Assembly (NCBI GenBank): GCA_022710025.1
Contig: JAKLHS010000042.1
Span: forward strand, 1-5,541
Reading direction: 5' to 3'
Length of the DNA stretch: 5,541 nucleotides
Source: Caldisericota bacterium
GTDB taxonomy: Bacteria; Caldisericota; Caldisericia; Cryosericales; Cryosericaceae
Shown here: positions 5,347 to 5,541 of the stretch, in pieces
Numbering within the stretch: position 1 is the first letter of the stretch
Layout: every line of letters starts with the position of its first letter
Made by a program: the position numbers and the translations under genes
The notes under the pieces: model-generated
The model's database searches: none
Seen by the model: the letters and a program-made list of their open reading frames with translations, nothing else
Told to the model about the DNA's origin: nothing

Positions 5347-5541
5347 ATGCTCACTCTGGGAATCGATCCCGGGCTTGCACGTATCGGCTACGGCGTGGTC
5401 TCGTCTGAGAACGACGCCGTAGCTCTTCTCGAATATGGGTATCTTGAGACGACTGCCAGGATGCCATATGCTGAAAGGCTCAAGTACATTTACGACGGAA
5501 TTCGTCGGTTGGTCCGGCGCTACAGGCCGGATGCGGTCGCC
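5347..5541 (+). CDS. ruvC: Crossover junction endodeoxyribonuclease RuvC, N-terminal part
   Basis: RuvC is a dimeric RNase H-fold nuclease that resolves Holliday junctions together with RuvAB. Only the first 65 residues are in the window, out of about 160-190. The opening LTLGIDPGLARIGYGVV (2-18) is diagnostic and holds the first catalytic aspartate, Asp7. YGYLETT (30-36), RLKYIYDGIRRLVRRYRPD (44-62) and the start of the next strand follow. ATG 5347 is 7 bases after the yebC stop and gives the normal short N-terminus. The nearest Shine-Dalgarno-like stretch (AGGAA, about 5329-5333) is weak and somewhat far, so coupling to yebC translation is likely. ruvA and ruvB would be expected beyond the right edge, but this cannot be seen. 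Confidence 0.97.
   Translation, partial: MLTLGIDPGLARIGYGVVSSENDAVALLEYGYLETTARMPYAERLKYIYDGIRRLVRRYRPDAVA

Noticed and set aside
1..5541. Mobile element, CRISPR array, toxin-antitoxin or defence genes
   Set aside because: No terminal repeats, spaced repeat arrays, transposase or integrase motifs were seen. Although two tRNAs are present, no duplicated tRNA end marking an attachment site was found inside the window.

Overview
The window reads as ordinary bacterial chromosome with moderately high G+C and very tight gene packing. It has two divergent blocks that start from a short shared intergenic region at about 1696-1800. The source organism cannot be fixed from this sequence. The run pdxS-pdxT-yebC-ruvC resembles the order known from Actinobacteria such as Mycobacterium, but other Gram-positive or candidate phyla are possible. 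Both tRNAs have encoded CCA ends.

Left block, minus strand (1695 down to 1): a well-formed sigma70-type promoter fires tRNA-Arg(ACG). Eight bases later comes tadA, the adenosine deaminase that converts A34 of exactly this tRNA to inosine. The last 14 bases of tadA, including its stop codon, are also the 5' end of tRNA-Ser(CGA). The enzyme is therefore sandwiched between two tRNAs, next to its own substrate, probably on one transcript. After a 69-base gap follows the 5' part (331 codons) of a carotenoid cleavage oxygenase family gene, which runs off the left edge. It aligns well with the family but appears to have Cys in place of the first iron-binding His, and Leu in place of a second-shell Glu.

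Right block, plus strand (1801 to 5541): a perfect extended -10 (TG-n-TATAAT) lies only 10 bases before an ATG that has no Shine-Dalgarno, so the transcript is probably leaderless. It starts a compact operon: an HI0933/YhiN/BaiN-type FAD flavoprotein, pdxS and pdxT (the two subunits of pyridoxal 5'-phosphate synthase), yebC (a TACO1-family ribosome-associated or regulatory protein), and the start of ruvC (Holliday junction resolvase), cut by the right edge. Gaps are 7, 1, 0 and 7 bases, so translational coupling is likely. The genes join cofactor (PLP) synthesis, a redox flavoprotein, a translation factor and recombination; only pdxS and pdxT are known to work in one complex.

No mobile element, CRISPR array or defence system is visible. 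No convincing new multi-gene system was found. The most unusual features are the tRNA-tadA-tRNA arrangement and the altered metal site of the oxygenase.
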